In this document: one piece after another, positions 38,260-48,792 of the stretch | How positions within the stretch are numbered: position 1 is the first letter of the stretch | How the letters are laid out: every line of letters begins with the position of its first letter | NCBI GenBank assembly: GCA_958296045.1 | Contig: CATQHT010000001.1 | Location: 709,395-773,394, forward strand | Direction: 5' to 3' | DNA length: 64,000 bases | From: Rhodothermales bacterium | Lineage (GTDB): Bacteria > Bacteroidota > Rhodothermia > Rhodothermales > Bin80 | The notes under the pieces: generated by a model | Told to the model about the DNA's origin: nothing | Database searches by the model: none | Seen by the model: only the letters and a program-made list of their open reading frames with translations | Program-made: the position numbers and the translations under genes

Positions 38260-39257
38260 GTGGATTCTCCCTTCGACCCTAGCGGCACAGTCATCGTCAG
38301 CGGCATTCAGCCGTCGGGCGCGCTCCATATTGGCAACTACTTCGGTGCCATCCGGCAGCACATCGCGCTCCAAGACAAGCATCCTTCCTTCTACTTCATC
38401 GTCAACTACCACGCGATGACTACGGTACAGGATGCCGACATGCTGCGCGAACACACCTTGAGCGCTGCGATAACCTACCTGGCACTTGGGTTCGACCCTG
38501 AGCGATCCAACCTGTTTGCGCAAAGCGATATCCCGCTGCTTAACGAGCTCACCTGGGTGTTTTGCTGCCTGACTCCTGTGTCCCATCTGGAGAAGGGCGT
38601 AGCCTATAAAGACAAAGTCGCTCAAGGACTCACCCCGAACTGCGGACTATTCAACTATCCGGTGCTGCAAGCGGCAGACATCCTGATCTATGGGGGCACG
38701 CTGGTGCCCGTGGGTGCGGATCAGCGCCAGCATATTGAGATGACACGTAACATCGCGCAGCGGTTCAACAACCGCTACGGCCCGCTCTTCCCTATTCCCG
38801 AAGCGTACATCGTGGACCATGTGGCCACCGTGCCGGGGATCGACGGACGCAAAATGTCCAAGAGCTACGGCAACGCGATCGGAATGTTCGAGGAAAAGAA
38901 AGAACTCAAGCGCCGCGTACGGCGCATCGTGACTGACTCCACCCCCTTGGAGGCACCCAAGGATCCAGATAAGGACAATGTCTTTGCTCTCTTGCGGCTG
39001 TTTGCAACGCCGGATAAGGAGGCAGAGCTGCGCCAAGCCTATCTGGCTGGAGGTTACGGGTACGGTCACGCGAAGCAGGAGCTCATCCGCTTGATGTTGG
39101 ATTACTTTGGCCCAGCGCGGGAACGCCGTCGCGAGCTGCTCAAGGACCTCGACTATGTGCACGACGTGCTGCGACAAGGTGCCAAGAATGCGCGCACCGT
39201 TGCGGACGCTTGCATGGAACGTGTACGTGAGCTTACCGGACTAGTCACCATGCTCCG

Positions 39258-39261
<4 letters not shown>
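38260..39261 (+). CDS. trpS: Tryptophanyl-tRNA synthetase
   Basis: 333 residues from a GTG with a strong AGGAGG 9 bp upstream (38245-38250). Class I motifs: SGIQPSGALHIGNY (HIGH-type HIGN) and KMSKSYGN (KMSKS). LGFDPERSNLFAQSDIP and the zinc-less catalytic core are standard for bacterial TrpRS. It charges tRNA-Trp; a tRNA-Trp gene lies beside tuf in this window. Its stop overlaps the trpG GTG start by 4 nt, so it is a true member of the trp operon. Confidence 0.97.
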
Positions 39262-39829
<568 letters not shown>

Positions 39830-39833
<4 letters not shown>

Positions 39834-40849
39834 ATGACATACTGCGAATCCTTGCCCGCGGCCAGCGCCTCACAGCGGCGGAGGCGGAACAGGCAATGCG
39901 CACGATTTTGGAGGGCCAAGCCAGCGATGTCGAGGTGGCCAGCTTCCTTATGGCCTTGGCCAGCCGTGGGGCTACCACCGAAGAGCTGACCGCGCTGACG
40001 CGCGTGATGCGCGAACTTCTGATGCCCGTAGCATGTGACGATCCCCATGCCATAGATATGTGCGGGACTGGGGGCGATGGGCTTGGCACATTCAACATCT
40101 CGACTACCGCCAGCTTCGTCTGTGCGGGGGCGGGCGTGACGGTAGCGAAGCACGGCAATACGGGCGTCTCATCGCGTTGTGGCTCAGCGGATGTGCTTCG
40201 CACTCTGGGCGTAAACCTGGAACTTAACGCTACCGGCGTGGCTACTTGCCTGCAAGACGTGGGGATCGGCTTCATTTTCGCCCGCCATTTTCATCCTGCC
40301 ATGCGCTTTGTTATGCCAGCAAGGCGTGCGCTGGGGGTACCCACATGCTTCAACATCCTGGGTCCGCTTTGTAACCCGGCCGGAGTTCGCAGACAGGTTG
40401 TCGGTGCCTTTACCTTAGACGTTGCCGGGCAGATGGCGCAAATCCTGGCAGCGCTCCAAGCGGAGCATGTGATCACGGTCAGCGCAAAGGTAGGCATGGA
40501 CGAATTCGCTCTCGATGGTTGTTCTCCCTACTTTGAATACAAGCGTGGCGCCCGCGCACCGGTGCGCCACGACTTTGATCCCAACATGTTGGGCCTACCG
40601 GAGGTGCCCGTGCATGCACTACGCGGAGGCGATCCCGAAGGAAATGCTAGAATCCTTGTAGAGGTCCTCCGTGGCACACATGGTGCGCCACGCGACGTGG
40701 TGCTCGTCAACAGTGCCTTCGGGCTGTATGTCAGCGGCCGTTTTGGTTGCAGCCTTATGACGTGTCTGGAAGCAGCTACAGAGAGCATTGATTCTGGTGC
40801 TGCCGCCCGCTGTCTGGACCGGCTTTGCGCGGTATCGCAACGGTTGTGA
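39830..40849 (+). CDS. trpD: Anthranilate phosphoribosyltransferase
   Basis: 339 residues. MCGTGGDGLGTFNISTTASF is the PRPP-binding loop, followed by VAKHGNTGVSSRCGSADVL with conserved anthranilate-binding residues and RALGVPTCFNILGPLCNPA. Second step of the pathway. The stop and the trpC start share bases (TGATG). Confidence 0.97.
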
Positions 40850-41643
40850 TGAGCCTCCTTGACCGTATTACCGCATCCGTCCAGGCAGGACTGCCGGCTC
40901 GCAGACAGGAGAGGCCTGCAAGTGAGCTTCAAGTAATGATTAGGCATGCGCCGAAGGTCCGATCCATGACCTGGGCGCTGCAGCGCGGTGCACCTGCCAT
41001 CATCGCGGAAATAAAGCGTGCCTCCCCTTCGAAAGGTCTGCTTCGTGCCAGCGCCGCCCCTGCCGTGCTTGCTAAGCTATACGAGGACAACGGCGCATCC
41101 GCTATCAGCGTGCTAACTGAGTCCGAGCACTTTATGGGGTCTCTAGAGGACATGGCGGACGTACGTGCGGCGTCGGCGCTGCCCATATTGCGCAAAGACT
41201 TCATCACGGACGAATACCAGTTGCTCGAAGCCCGTGCATTCGGCGCGGACGCGGTACTGCTTATTGCTACTGTCCTTGAAAGGGGGCGTCTGCATGCGCT
41301 GCAGCAGGTGGCAGCGGCCTTGACGTTGGAATCCTTGGTCGAGGTATACCACATGCAGGATCTTGACCGCGTGGACTGGGACCTAGCCACCATGGTAGGC
41401 GCCAACAATAGGGATCTGCGAACCTTTCGAGTCGATCCGATGCGCGCGGCACGCATCTTGCAGCATGTGCCGCAGCCGGTGGTACGCGTAGCCGAGAGTG
41501 GCCTACGCTTGGCTGGGCAGCTTTCCTGGCTTCATGAGGCTGGGGTAGACGCATTCCTTATTGGCGAGCACTTTATGCGAGCTGCGGATCCCGGCGCCGC
41601 GCTCAAAGGCATGCTCACGCATCTGGAGGCTTATGCTGCATAG
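40849..41643 (+). CDS. trpC: Indole-3-glycerol-phosphate synthase
   Basis: 264 residues from the ATG sharing its A with the trpD stop. TIM-barrel signatures: IIAEIKRASPSKGLLR (catalytic Glu and Lys), LPILRKDFITDEYQLLEARAFGAD, LVEVYHM and VGANNRDLRTFRVD, then VAESGL. It closes the indole ring. It is a separate polypeptide from TrpF here, with an 11-nt overlap. Confidence 0.97.
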   Translation: MSLLDRITASVQAGLPARRQERPASELQVMIRHAPKVRSMTWALQRGAPAIIAEIKRASPSKGLLRASAAPAVLAKLYEDNGASAISVLTESEHFMGSLEDMADVRAASALPILRKDFITDEYQLLEARAFGADAVLLIATVLERGRLHALQQVAAALTLESLVEVYHMQDLDRVDWDLATMVGANNRDLRTFRVDPMRAARILQHVPQPVVRVAESGLRLAGQLSWLHEAGVDAFLIGEHFMRAADPGAALKGMLTHLEAYAA

Positions 41644-42268
41644 CGTGAAGGTCTGCGGGATTGTGACGCTGGGGGATGCGCGCTACGCGGCAGCTGCTGG
41701 CGCCGACCTTTTGGGATTTGTCCAGGTGCTGGTCAGTCCGCGCTACATCGAGCCCAGCCGCGCTAAGGCCATCATCGACTGGATTCACGGTCCAAAGAGT
41801 GTTGGCGTGTTTGCAGATGCGCCGTTGTCCCACGTAAACGCCGTAGCTGCGCGCGTAGGCTTTGACTATGTGCAGCTGCACGGTAGTGAGTCCGCAGGGT
41901 TCTGCCGCCATGTGGCGCAGCCTGTGATAAAGGCCTTCAGCGTAAAGGCCGACACGACGGTTGACGCGTTGCGCGATCGTATGGAGCGCTACCGGGGCGC
42001 CGTCTCTATGTTCTTGCTCGACACCCACGATTCGATACTTCTCGGAGGTACCGGCCGGACCCTGCCATGGGAGGTGGCAGCCTCTGTTGCCCGGGAGTTT
42101 CCGGTGATGTTAGCGGGTGGTCTGGGGCCGCACAACGTGCGCCAAGCGATGGAGGCCGTCCGACCGTATGGAATTGACTGTTCCAGCCGGCTTGAGTCTG
42201 CGCCGGGCCGCAAAGATCCTGAGCTGGTGTCCCAGCTTATGGAAGCAGTAGAGATGCTGCGGCCATGA
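41633..42268 (+). CDS. trpF: Phosphoribosylanthranilate isomerase
   Basis: 211 residues from the ATG giving [17 protein letters not shown] (catalytic Cys in KVCG). Later signatures: [15 protein letters not shown] with [18 protein letters not shown] and [16 protein letters not shown], where the usual GVDVSSGVE reads slightly differently. It catalyses the Amadori rearrangement before TrpC. Overlaps trpB by 4 nt. Confidence 0.95.
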   Translation: MLHSVKVCGIVTLGDARYAAAAGADLLGFVQVLVSPRYIEPSRAKAIIDWIHGPKSVGVFADAPLSHVNAVAARVGFDYVQLHGSESAGFCRHVAQPVIKAFSVKADTTVDALRDRMERYRGAVSMFLLDTHDSILLGGTGRTLPWEVAASVAREFPVMLAGGLGPHNVRQAMEAVRPYGIDCSSRLESAPGRKDPELVSQLMEAVEMLRP

Positions 42269-43452
42269 AGGGGCCCGACGATCGAGGCCGCTTCGGGCCA
42301 TACGGCGGTGCGTTCGTTCCCGAGGTTCTGGTTCCTGAGCTGCGCTTCCTCCAGGAGGCGTTTAATAGCGCATGGGCCGATGAGGCATTCAGAGCGCGGT
42401 ACCACCGTATCCTCAAGGATTTTGTTGGCCGCCCTACCCCTCTGACGTTCGCAAGCCGCCTGACATTAGCGCTTGGAGGTGCTAGGATATATCTGAAGCG
42501 CGAAGATCTGTGCCATACCGGTGCGCACAAGGTTAACAATGCCGTTGGCCAGATTTTGCTAGCGCGGCGGATGGGTAAAGCCAGGATTATTGCCGAGACC
42601 GGTGCCGGTCAGCATGGTGTAGCCACCGCAACGGTAGCCGCCCGATTCGGGTTGGAATGCACGGTCCATATGGGCGTGGAGGACATGCGACGCCAGCGGC
42701 TCAATGTGGATCGCATGCGCCTGTTGGGCGCCGAAGTCCGACCGGCAACCAGTGGCACCCGCACGCTGAAAGACGCCACCAATGAGGCAATTCGGGATTG
42801 GGTCTCGCACCCGCGCGAAAGCTATTACCTGATCGGCTCGGTGGTCGGCCCGCACCCGTATCCGGTTATGGTTCGCACGTTTCACCGCATCATTGGCGAT
42901 GAAGCCAAGCGCCAGCTCATTGACGCAGAGGGGCGCAATTCTCCAGACATGGCCATCGCCTGCGTAGGGGGTGGCTCCAACGCGATCGGCCTGTTCTTCC
43001 CCTTCCTCGTTGACCGTTCTGTTCGGCTTGTCGGCGTGGAGGCCGCAGGAGAAGGATTGGACCGCCGCCATGCGGCTACGCTGTCCTGTGGAACGCCCGG
43101 TGTGCTTCACGGAGCATTGAGCTACCTGCTCCAGGATTCAGAAGGCCAAGTGCAGCCGGCGCATTCCATCTCTGCAGGACTGGACTACCCGGGTGTCGGC
43201 CCTGAGCATGCGTTCCTGAAGGATCTGGGACGCGTAGAGTATGTGACGGCCACCGATCGTGAGGCGCTAGACGCGGTAAAGCTGCTCTCGCGCACAGAAG
43301 GCATCATCCCGGCGCTAGAAACCGCACATGCCATCGCGGCTCTTATGCGCATGGCACCGGACATGGCAGTCGAGCAGGTGATCGTGCTGAACTGCTCTGG
43401 ACGCGGCGACAAGGATATGAATATCATTTCCAAAGAGGATGTCGCGATTTAG
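42265..43452 (+). CDS. trpB: Tryptophan synthase beta subunit
   Basis: 395 residues. [20 protein letters not shown] carries the pyridoxal-phosphate lysine, followed by [20 protein letters not shown] and [12 protein letters not shown]. The C-terminal [11 protein letters not shown] is also standard. It condenses indole with serine. Overlaps trpA by 14 nt, matching the obligate alpha2beta2 complex. Confidence 0.98.
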   Translation: MKGPDDRGRFGPYGGAFVPEVLVPELRFLQEAFNSAWADEAFRARYHRILKDFVGRPTPLTFASRLTLALGGARIYLKREDLCHTGAHKVNNAVGQILLARRMGKARIIAETGAGQHGVATATVAARFGLECTVHMGVEDMRRQRLNVDRMRLLGAEVRPATSGTRTLKDATNEAIRDWVSHPRESYYLIGSVVGPHPYPVMVRTFHRIIGDEAKRQLIDAEGRNSPDMAIACVGGGSNAIGLFFPFLVDRSVRLVGVEAAGEGLDRRHAATLSCGTPGVLHGALSYLLQDSEGQVQPAHSISAGLDYPGVGPEHAFLKDLGRVEYVTATDREALDAVKLLSRTEGIIPALETAHAIAALMRMAPDMAVEQVIVLNCSGRGDKDMNIISKEDVAI

Positions 43453-44257
43453 GGCCGTGCTCGATGGTATTCGCCAGAGGCGAGCGAAGGCGATGGGGTT
43501 GTTTGTGACTAACGGGTTTCCTTCTCTGGATGCAACGGTACCGATCCTGCATGCGCTGGATCGTGGAGGAGCAGACTTTCTCGAGATCGGAATGCCATTC
43601 AGTGATCCCCTGGCCGAGGGGCTTCCTATCCAGCGCTCCAGCGCGCATGCCTTAGCCCATGGCGTGCGCATAGTGGACGCGTTTCATTCCGCGCGTGCCT
43701 TTCGTAAACACAGCGAAACCCCACTTGTCCTGATGGGGTACATAAATCCCATCCTGCAGTACGGCGTGAGCAACTTTTGCGAGGCTGCCCGTTCTAGTGG
43801 AGCGGACGCCTTGATCATTCCCGATCTGCCACTCGAGGAAGCAGAACTCGTTGAAGAGCCGGCTCGCGCTCACGCCCTTGACACGATATTTCTGATGGCA
43901 CCCAACACGTCTGATGAGCGCGTGCGCGCCATTGATCAGCGCACGTCTGGATTCGTGTATGCGGTCAGTGTCACAGGCCTTACGGGTTCACGCTTACATC
44001 ACCAGATGGATGTCGTTGGCGAATACCTTGCGCGGGCGCGCCGCCTTGTGTCGCGCAACCCGCTCCTGGTGGGTTTTGGCATCCACAATGCCGCTGCTGC
44101 GCGGCAGCTGTGCCGCCACACCGACGGATTTATCGCAGGTAGCGCACTGGTAGACATCATTGAAAGCGCATGGTGCGATCGCAGGTTGCGTCTCGGTGAT
44201 CGACTGGCGCTTGTGGAGCAGTTTGCGCGACGGCTAGCGTCAGGGCGGGAATCATAA
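43439..44257 (+). CDS. trpA: Tryptophan synthase alpha subunit
   Basis: 272 residues; the ATG lies within trpB. TIM-barrel motifs: [18 protein letters not shown] around residues 45-62, [31 protein letters not shown] and VGFGIHN. The first motif holds the catalytic Glu of EIG. The second catalytic acid, Asp in the family's LADGP, is Glu here (LAEGL), a conservative change worth checking. It releases indole to TrpB. Last trp gene; a lipoprotein gene follows after 12 bp. Confidence 0.95.
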   Translation: MSRFRAVLDGIRQRRAKAMGLFVTNGFPSLDATVPILHALDRGGADFLEIGMPFSDPLAEGLPIQRSSAHALAHGVRIVDAFHSARAFRKHSETPLVLMGYINPILQYGVSNFCEAARSSGADALIIPDLPLEEAELVEEPARAHALDTIFLMAPNTSDERVRAIDQRTSGFVYAVSVTGLTGSRLHHQMDVVGEYLARARRLVSRNPLLVGFGIHNAAAARQLCRHTDGFIAGSALVDIIESAWCDRRLRLGDRLALVEQFARRLASGRES

Positions 44258-44269
44258 CCATCCAGCAAT

Positions 44270-45385
44270 ATGAACACTTCTCAATCGCTACTGATTTCCG
44301 TATCGGTACTCTTTGGCCTAGCTGGATGTGGCGCCCTAGAGGGCGACTTTCGGCCAGAGGCGGGGGGGATAGAGGGCCAGATCACCGTCGTTATCGACTC
44401 CTTGTTGTGGCAGGGTGCGGTTGGCGACTCGTTGCGGGCTACGCTGGAGGCGCCCATCAGGACGTTGCCGTCGATGGAGCCGCACTTCAACCTTGTGCCC
44501 TGGCATCTGACTGACCAACGTGCGCTGGAGGCGGCGCAGGAGAAACGTAACATCTTGTTCACCGGTGTAATCGGGGATACGACAACGAACGAATCGCGCT
44601 GGCTCTATCATCGTTTCGCAGACGACGCGCGTGCCTCAATACTGGGAGGCACGCCTGTCGTCTTGGCGCGCTCTGACGAGTGGCGGCGGCGGCAGCAGGT
44701 ATACTACGTCGTGGCGGCAACCTCGGAGGGCCTAGCCCAGACGCTGAGTGAGCATGGCCCCAACATGGTTTACGCGTTCAATGAAGCTACGCGCATCCGC
44801 ATGCACCGGGAGCTATTTGACATCGGTCGCCAGCGGGACATCGAACGTCAGCTACTTGAGCGCCATGGCTTCACCGTGGGTGTGCAGCACGACTACGTCG
44901 TGGCCGTGGATACAGCAAATTTCGTGTGGCTTCGCCGGATATTGAGCGACACATGGCGAAGTCTTTTCGTCTATTACCAAGAACGGGTGGATCCCACCAG
45001 CCTCACGCCAGCGAATGTTCTATTGCTGCGGAACACATTGACGCAGGAGCATATGGAGGGTACGCAAGGCGGCGTCGTGGAGGTGGTATTGACGCAGCCC
45101 ATCAGCGTGGACTCCATCGATTTCAAGGGGCGTTTCGGGTATGAGATCCGTGGCCTCTGGGAGATGGCAGGCTATGACGGAGGTCGCAGGTTCCAGTTTG
45201 GTCAGGGCGGCGGGTTTGTCTCGTATGCCTTTTATGACGAACCGACCCAGCGGCTGTATCTGATTGACGGCATGCTGTTTGCTCCCGGGTACCCCAAGCG
45301 AGAATTCTTGCGTCAGCTTGAGGTCATCGCCCACACGTTTCGATCGGCGCAAGACATTGCAGCGGCTGCAGCAGCATCTCGATGA
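44270..45385 (+). CDS. DUF4837-family lipoprotein
   Basis: 371 residues. The signal ends in a lipobox (GLAGC) with the lipidated Cys near 20. The mature part opens with ITVVIDSLLWQGAVGDSLR and LPSMEPHFNLVPW, which I recognise as the DUF4837 family of Bacteroidota and relatives; function unknown. Many acidic and aromatic residues and an Ala-rich C-terminal end are visible. Twelve bp after trpA and overlapping the next lipoprotein gene by 4 nt, so possibly read through from the trp operon. Confidence 0.8.
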   Translation: MNTSQSLLISVSVLFGLAGCGALEGDFRPEAGGIEGQITVVIDSLLWQGAVGDSLRATLEAPIRTLPSMEPHFNLVPWHLTDQRALEAAQEKRNILFTGVIGDTTTNESRWLYHRFADDARASILGGTPVVLARSDEWRRRQQVYYVVAATSEGLAQTLSEHGPNMVYAFNEATRIRMHRELFDIGRQRDIERQLLERHGFTVGVQHDYVVAVDTANFVWLRRILSDTWRSLFVYYQERVDPTSLTPANVLLLRNTLTQEHMEGTQGGVVEVVLTQPISVDSIDFKGRFGYEIRGLWEMAGYDGGRRFQFGQGGGFVSYAFYDEPTQRLYLIDGMLFAPGYPKREFLRQLEVIAHTFRSAQDIAAAAAASR

Positions 45386-45720
45386 GCTGGCGCACGGCTG
45401 CTGCTACGATCTTAGCGGTGGGCATTCTTGCGCACTGCGCTGCGCCCCAACAAGGCCCGGGACCTTTGGCTGCAGATAGCTTGGCCGTGAACCTGTTTTT
45501 GGACCTACATCTGGCTCGTGCCCGCCAGGAGCTGTCCATGACTGGTCCCAGCCGAGATGAAGTGCTCGCCCGATATAGTCTGGATTCAGCCGCTTTTGAG
45601 GTGCTGATGGCATTCTATCAGCGGCACCCGGATCGCTATGCAGCGATGACTGCCCAGGTGGCAGATCGTCTGGGTGCGCAGGAGATGCGTGATCTGCGTG
45701 CACCACGACTGCTTCCTTGA
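45382..45720 (+). CDS. Small lipoprotein, DUF4296-like
   Basis: 112 residues; ATG overlaps the previous stop (ATGA). Signal ending ILAHC makes it a predicted lipoprotein. The remainder is helical, with NLFLDLHLARAR followed by SRDEVLARYSLDSAAFEVLMAFYQRHPDRY in pieces; this 'short helix, DEVL..Y..D...F....Y.....P' pattern is that of DUF4296, common in Bacteroidota. Function unknown. Confidence 0.7.
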   Translation: MSWRTAAATILAVGILAHCAAPQQGPGPLAADSLAVNLFLDLHLARARQELSMTGPSRDEVLARYSLDSAAFEVLMAFYQRHPDRYAAMTAQVADRLGAQEMRDLRAPRLLP

Positions 45721-45839
45721 TGGTTCGGGATCACCGGATCGTTCGTGCATACAGACACGCTGGAGTGTTATCTCAGAGCCACATTGGCGGAAGACTAGCC
45801 CGATTCTCTTGAGTCCGTATGCTCCCCAAGGAGTAGAGC

Positions 45840-46130
45840 CTACGCCCCCGGGAATCCTTCATTCTGGACAGATGCAGCTACGGGATCGTTGCTTTTTTGA
45901 GATTGCTTCGCGCGGTGCTTCCAGAAGCTGCGGACACCTAGCGGAAAAGCCAGCAGCAGCATCGCCCCAAGGGCCGGAATCCCCCAAGATGATGGTGGTA
46001 ACACATCTACGGAGACGTAGACGAGGCCGCTAATGCCAACAATCGCAAACAGTGTTGCCGTCCTGGTGGACGGTACCGCTAGAATCGGTACGATCTCAGG
46101 GGTATCGAAACGCGATTTACTCTCTCTCAT
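45840..46130 (-). CDS. Small membrane protein, unknown
   Basis: 96 residues, ATG start. Two transmembrane helices (about 25-41 and 50-67), followed by a basic then polar tail (KHRAKQSQKSNDP). No family recognised. Last of several short minus-strand frames downstream of recQ. Moderate support: hydrophobic helices of proper length and a sensible topology, but no homology seen. Confidence 0.5.
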   Translation of the reverse strand: MRESKSRFDTPEIVPILAVPSTRTATLFAIVGISGLVYVSVDVLPPSSWGIPALGAMLLLAFPLGVRSFWKHRAKQSQKSNDPVAASVQNEGFPGA

Positions 46131-46367
46131 CGTCGCGAGCCATCATGTTCAATCCCGTTGCGGTCCCCTAATCAGTCTGATAAGCATCCATACAGTCTAT
46201 CCGATTGTTCACAGCATTGTTGCACATGCCGTGGTACAGGCTGCTGCTACGAAGGGGCCAAACGGGCCAGCTGCAGCTGAAGCCCCGGCACATGCCACTA
46301 TGGAGCCAACCCATATGCTAATAGCGATGATTAGATCATTTCTGAATCCACCTTCGCATCTATCCTC

Positions 46368-46577
46368 TCACTCTCCTGTAGCATGTCCAGCCATGGTTCG
46401 AATAACAAGCGTCGCAAAATCGTCCGCCACCAAGCTCCTGGAGCCGATTTGCTCCTGTCTTATGAGGTCGTCGGTGTCGTCGGTGTCGTCGGTCTCTATC
46501 GCACCGAACTGGTCGCATCCAGCAACAATCAGAAGGCCTACGGTCAGTAGGCCAGCGGCAGGGAAGAAGGTCTTCAT
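46368..46577 (-). CDS. Small lipoprotein with a TDD repeat
   Basis: 69 residues. MKTFFPAAGLLTVGLLIVAGC is a textbook lipoprotein signal (lipobox VAGC; Cys21). After the Cys comes DQFGAIE and three near-identical TDD units, encoded by three perfect copies of a 9-bp repeat. No further domain is visible. The reading frame continues without another stop for 52 codons beyond the TGA, encoding a hydrophobic Ala/Cys-rich stretch (see findings). Starts 3 bp after the upstream short frame. Confidence 0.55.
   Translation of the reverse strand: MKTFFPAAGLLTVGLLIVAGCDQFGAIETDDTDDTDDLIRQEQIGSRSLVADDFATLVIRTMAGHATGE
46467..46493. repeat. Three tandem 9-bp repeats (GTCGTCGGT)
   Basis: Three perfect consecutive copies at 46467-46475, 46476-46484 and 46485-46493, in frame with the minus-strand lipoprotein gene, where each encodes Thr-Asp-Asp. 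Copy number could vary by slippage without frameshift. Confidence 0.9.
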
Positions 46578-46580
46578 GTT

Positions 46581-46955
46581 TCACGGGTGTCTGAACGAGT
46601 GACAATACCGCTTCCAGTAACGAATGATCGTAAAGAGTCTTCGAAATACTCGGCTGAGTGAGCCTTCTCTATTCGTTGCCCATAGGTTAGGGAACTTCCG
46701 CGTGCGATCGGCAGGTATCGTAGCTTCACGTCGTATTTCGTGGCCATACCCGTCCTCTGGCCGCGATGGCCCCTGCGCCTCTGGCATTCCAGGGGCCTGT
46801 TCTTCTGCGCCAGCTACCTTGAACACTTTCTGGCCGTCAATACTCGTGTTGCCTACTCTGACCAATAGCGCCACCGATTCCGGCATCAAACGTGCCACCT
46901 TGAGCCTTCCGCTAAGGGCACGAAACCGGCCTCTACACCCACATGCATATATCAT
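46581..46955 (-). CDS. Hypothetical small protein downstream of recQ
   Basis: 124 codons from ATG at 46955, 30 bp after recQ. The middle looks coding (MPESVALLVRVGNTSIDGQ, then KVFKVAGAEE) with two beta-like strands, while the N-terminus (MIYACGCRGRFRAL) and the Arg/His-rich C-terminus look less so; Met24 is an alternative start. No family recognised. It may be real or a chance frame. Confidence 0.35.
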   Translation of the reverse strand: MIYACGCRGRFRALSGRLKVARLMPESVALLVRVGNTSIDGQKVFKVAGAEEQAPGMPEAQGPSRPEDGYGHEIRREATIPADRTRKFPNLWATNREGSLSRVFRRLFTIIRYWKRYCHSFRHP

Positions 46956-46985
46956 TTATGATCGTAAGCTTAGGCTATTGGTCTG

Positions 46986-48719
46986 TCACTCGGGCACGCA
47001 AAGGTCGCAGTGGCCGCAGATGGGCGCATCGGATTCGCCGAGGTAGTTCAGGAGCAGCTGCCCGCGGCATCGCCCAGCCCAGATATATTCTCGAACACCG
47101 GTGAGCTGTTTGAAAGCGCGCCTGCGGCTTCGCCAGATGGCCTCATGATTGACGTCGGGCCGCTCCGTCCGCTCCCGCCGGAAACGCAAACGTAGATTGC
47201 CCGCCAGTGTGCGCCACGACAACACTTCGCGCTCCTCGAGAAAGGTCAGCTCCGAGAGAAGCTGCGCCTGCGTCAAAAAGAGCTTCTCTGCCAGCCTGCT
47301 CAAATCCACACGATGCCAGTCTCGAAAGGCGTCTGCCGGAATCGTCCTCAAGAGAGCCACCACAAAACGGTAACGGTCATCATTGGTCAGCCCCCGGCTG
47401 AATTGGCGAATCCGATCGGCCGGCAGCTGCATCCGGATAAGGCCGCTGCCCACATGACTCGACATAACCGTCCACAAACCTTGCGCTCCTATAAGACTGA
47501 GGATGCGCTCCACTGCGACAGGAGAGAGGTTGGCACGACGGGCTATGGCGTCCAGGCGGACAGGTATCGGGGTATCAGGCCTCGCGCCCAACGCCACCTT
47601 GCCCCCAGAACACACCTCGTTGTATACGACAGCAACCTCACGCGGCGTCGGGTATCTGGAATCCAATACGCGATCTTGGGCACGCATGTCGCTGCGCTTG
47701 GAGACCATAAGCGCCAAGGCAGGACGCCCGTCACGCCCTGCCCTGCCCGCCTCCTGGTAGTAGGCCTCCAGTGAATACGGAGGATCTATGTGAACTACAA
47801 AGCGCACATCGGGCCGATCAATCCCCATGCCGAACGCGTTAGTTGCTACCATCACGCGTGCCTTGCGCTTCGACCAGCGCCGAAAAGCCGCGTCGCGCGC
47901 CAGAGGTTTCATGCCCCCGTGATACGTGGCAGCGCTGTGTCCCGCACCTTGAATCACCGTCTGCCAGACCGGGACTGCGCGACGCGAACCCGTATAAACG
48001 ATACCGCATCCCGGGTGCTCCTTCAGGACACGAAGCAGCAATGTCACCTTATCAACAGGAAGGCCAGCATCAGTGACTACAGACAGACGAATGTTTGGAC
48101 GATCGAAGTGCCCTGCCACCACCGTCGGATCCTGCAGTTGCAGCTGCTCAATGATGTCCGCCCGAACAGCAGGGGTAGCCGTTCCCGTGGTCGCCAGAAT
48201 CGGAGGCCGGCCCACCAAGTCATAGCATTCTGGAATCTGGGAATAACTGGTCCTGAAATCGTGGCCCCAGGCACTGACGCAGTGCGCTTCGTCGACCGCA
48301 ATGAGAGAAATGGACATCCGCAGCGCCCGCGCGCGAAACATGCGGGACCGGAGCCGTTCCGGCGAAACATATAGGAGGCGATACATCCCGTCTGCAGCCT
48401 CATCTAGGCGGGAATCCACTGCGCGCTTAGACAACCCACTCGATATGAATGACGCCGGGATGCCGCGCCGGATTAAGGCGTGTACCTGATCCTCCATCAG
48501 CGCTATCAGAGGAGAAATGACCAGCGCCATCTTACCTGTCACCAGCGGAGGCACCTGAAAGCATACCGACTTGCCACTGCCAGTGGCCATCACCACCAAT
48601 GCATCATGCCCATCGAGCACAGCGCCGATGGCCCGGGCCTGCTCTGGACGTAAATGAGGGTGACGCCAGTGCTCTCGAAAGACGGACTGCGCCTTACTAA
48701 GCCGGTGCGCGTTAGTCAT
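46986..48719 (-). CDS. recQ: RecQ-family ATP-dependent DNA helicase
   Basis: 577 residues. Helicase motifs: FRPEQ-type LRPEQARAI, Walker A ATGSGKSVCFQ, motif II VDEAHCVSAWGHDF, motif III ATTGTATP, and motif VI QEAGRAGRDG. The zinc-binding region is C-terminal: CRGQLLLNYLGE and CGHCDLC. There is no HRDC domain, so it is a short RecQ. It unwinds forked DNA in recombination and repair. Divergent from the glycosyltransferase gene, 73 bp between starts. Confidence 0.93.
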   Translation of the reverse strand: MTNAHRLSKAQSVFREHWRHPHLRPEQARAIGAVLDGHDALVVMATGSGKSVCFQVPPLVTGKMALVISPLIALMEDQVHALIRRGIPASFISSGLSKRAVDSRLDEAADGMYRLLYVSPERLRSRMFRARALRMSISLIAVDEAHCVSAWGHDFRTSYSQIPECYDLVGRPPILATTGTATPAVRADIIEQLQLQDPTVVAGHFDRPNIRLSVVTDAGLPVDKVTLLLRVLKEHPGCGIVYTGSRRAVPVWQTVIQGAGHSAATYHGGMKPLARDAAFRRWSKRKARVMVATNAFGMGIDRPDVRFVVHIDPPYSLEAYYQEAGRAGRDGRPALALMVSKRSDMRAQDRVLDSRYPTPREVAVVYNEVCSGGKVALGARPDTPIPVRLDAIARRANLSPVAVERILSLIGAQGLWTVMSSHVGSGLIRMQLPADRIRQFSRGLTNDDRYRFVVALLRTIPADAFRDWHRVDLSRLAEKLFLTQAQLLSELTFLEEREVLSWRTLAGNLRLRFRRERTERPDVNHEAIWRSRRRAFKQLTGVREYIWAGRCRGQLLLNYLGESDAPICGHCDLCVPE

Positions 48720-48792
48720 AGGCAGAAACCATCAAGGGGGCGTAGCGTTTGCGCCGCGCCTTTCTAATACTCCTGTTCGCCAAAAGCTTCAG

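Noticed and set aside
46033..46602. Plus-strand frame of 189 codons
   Set aside because: Antisense to the small lipoprotein frames; its Ser/Val runs are the reverse of the 9-bp repeat.
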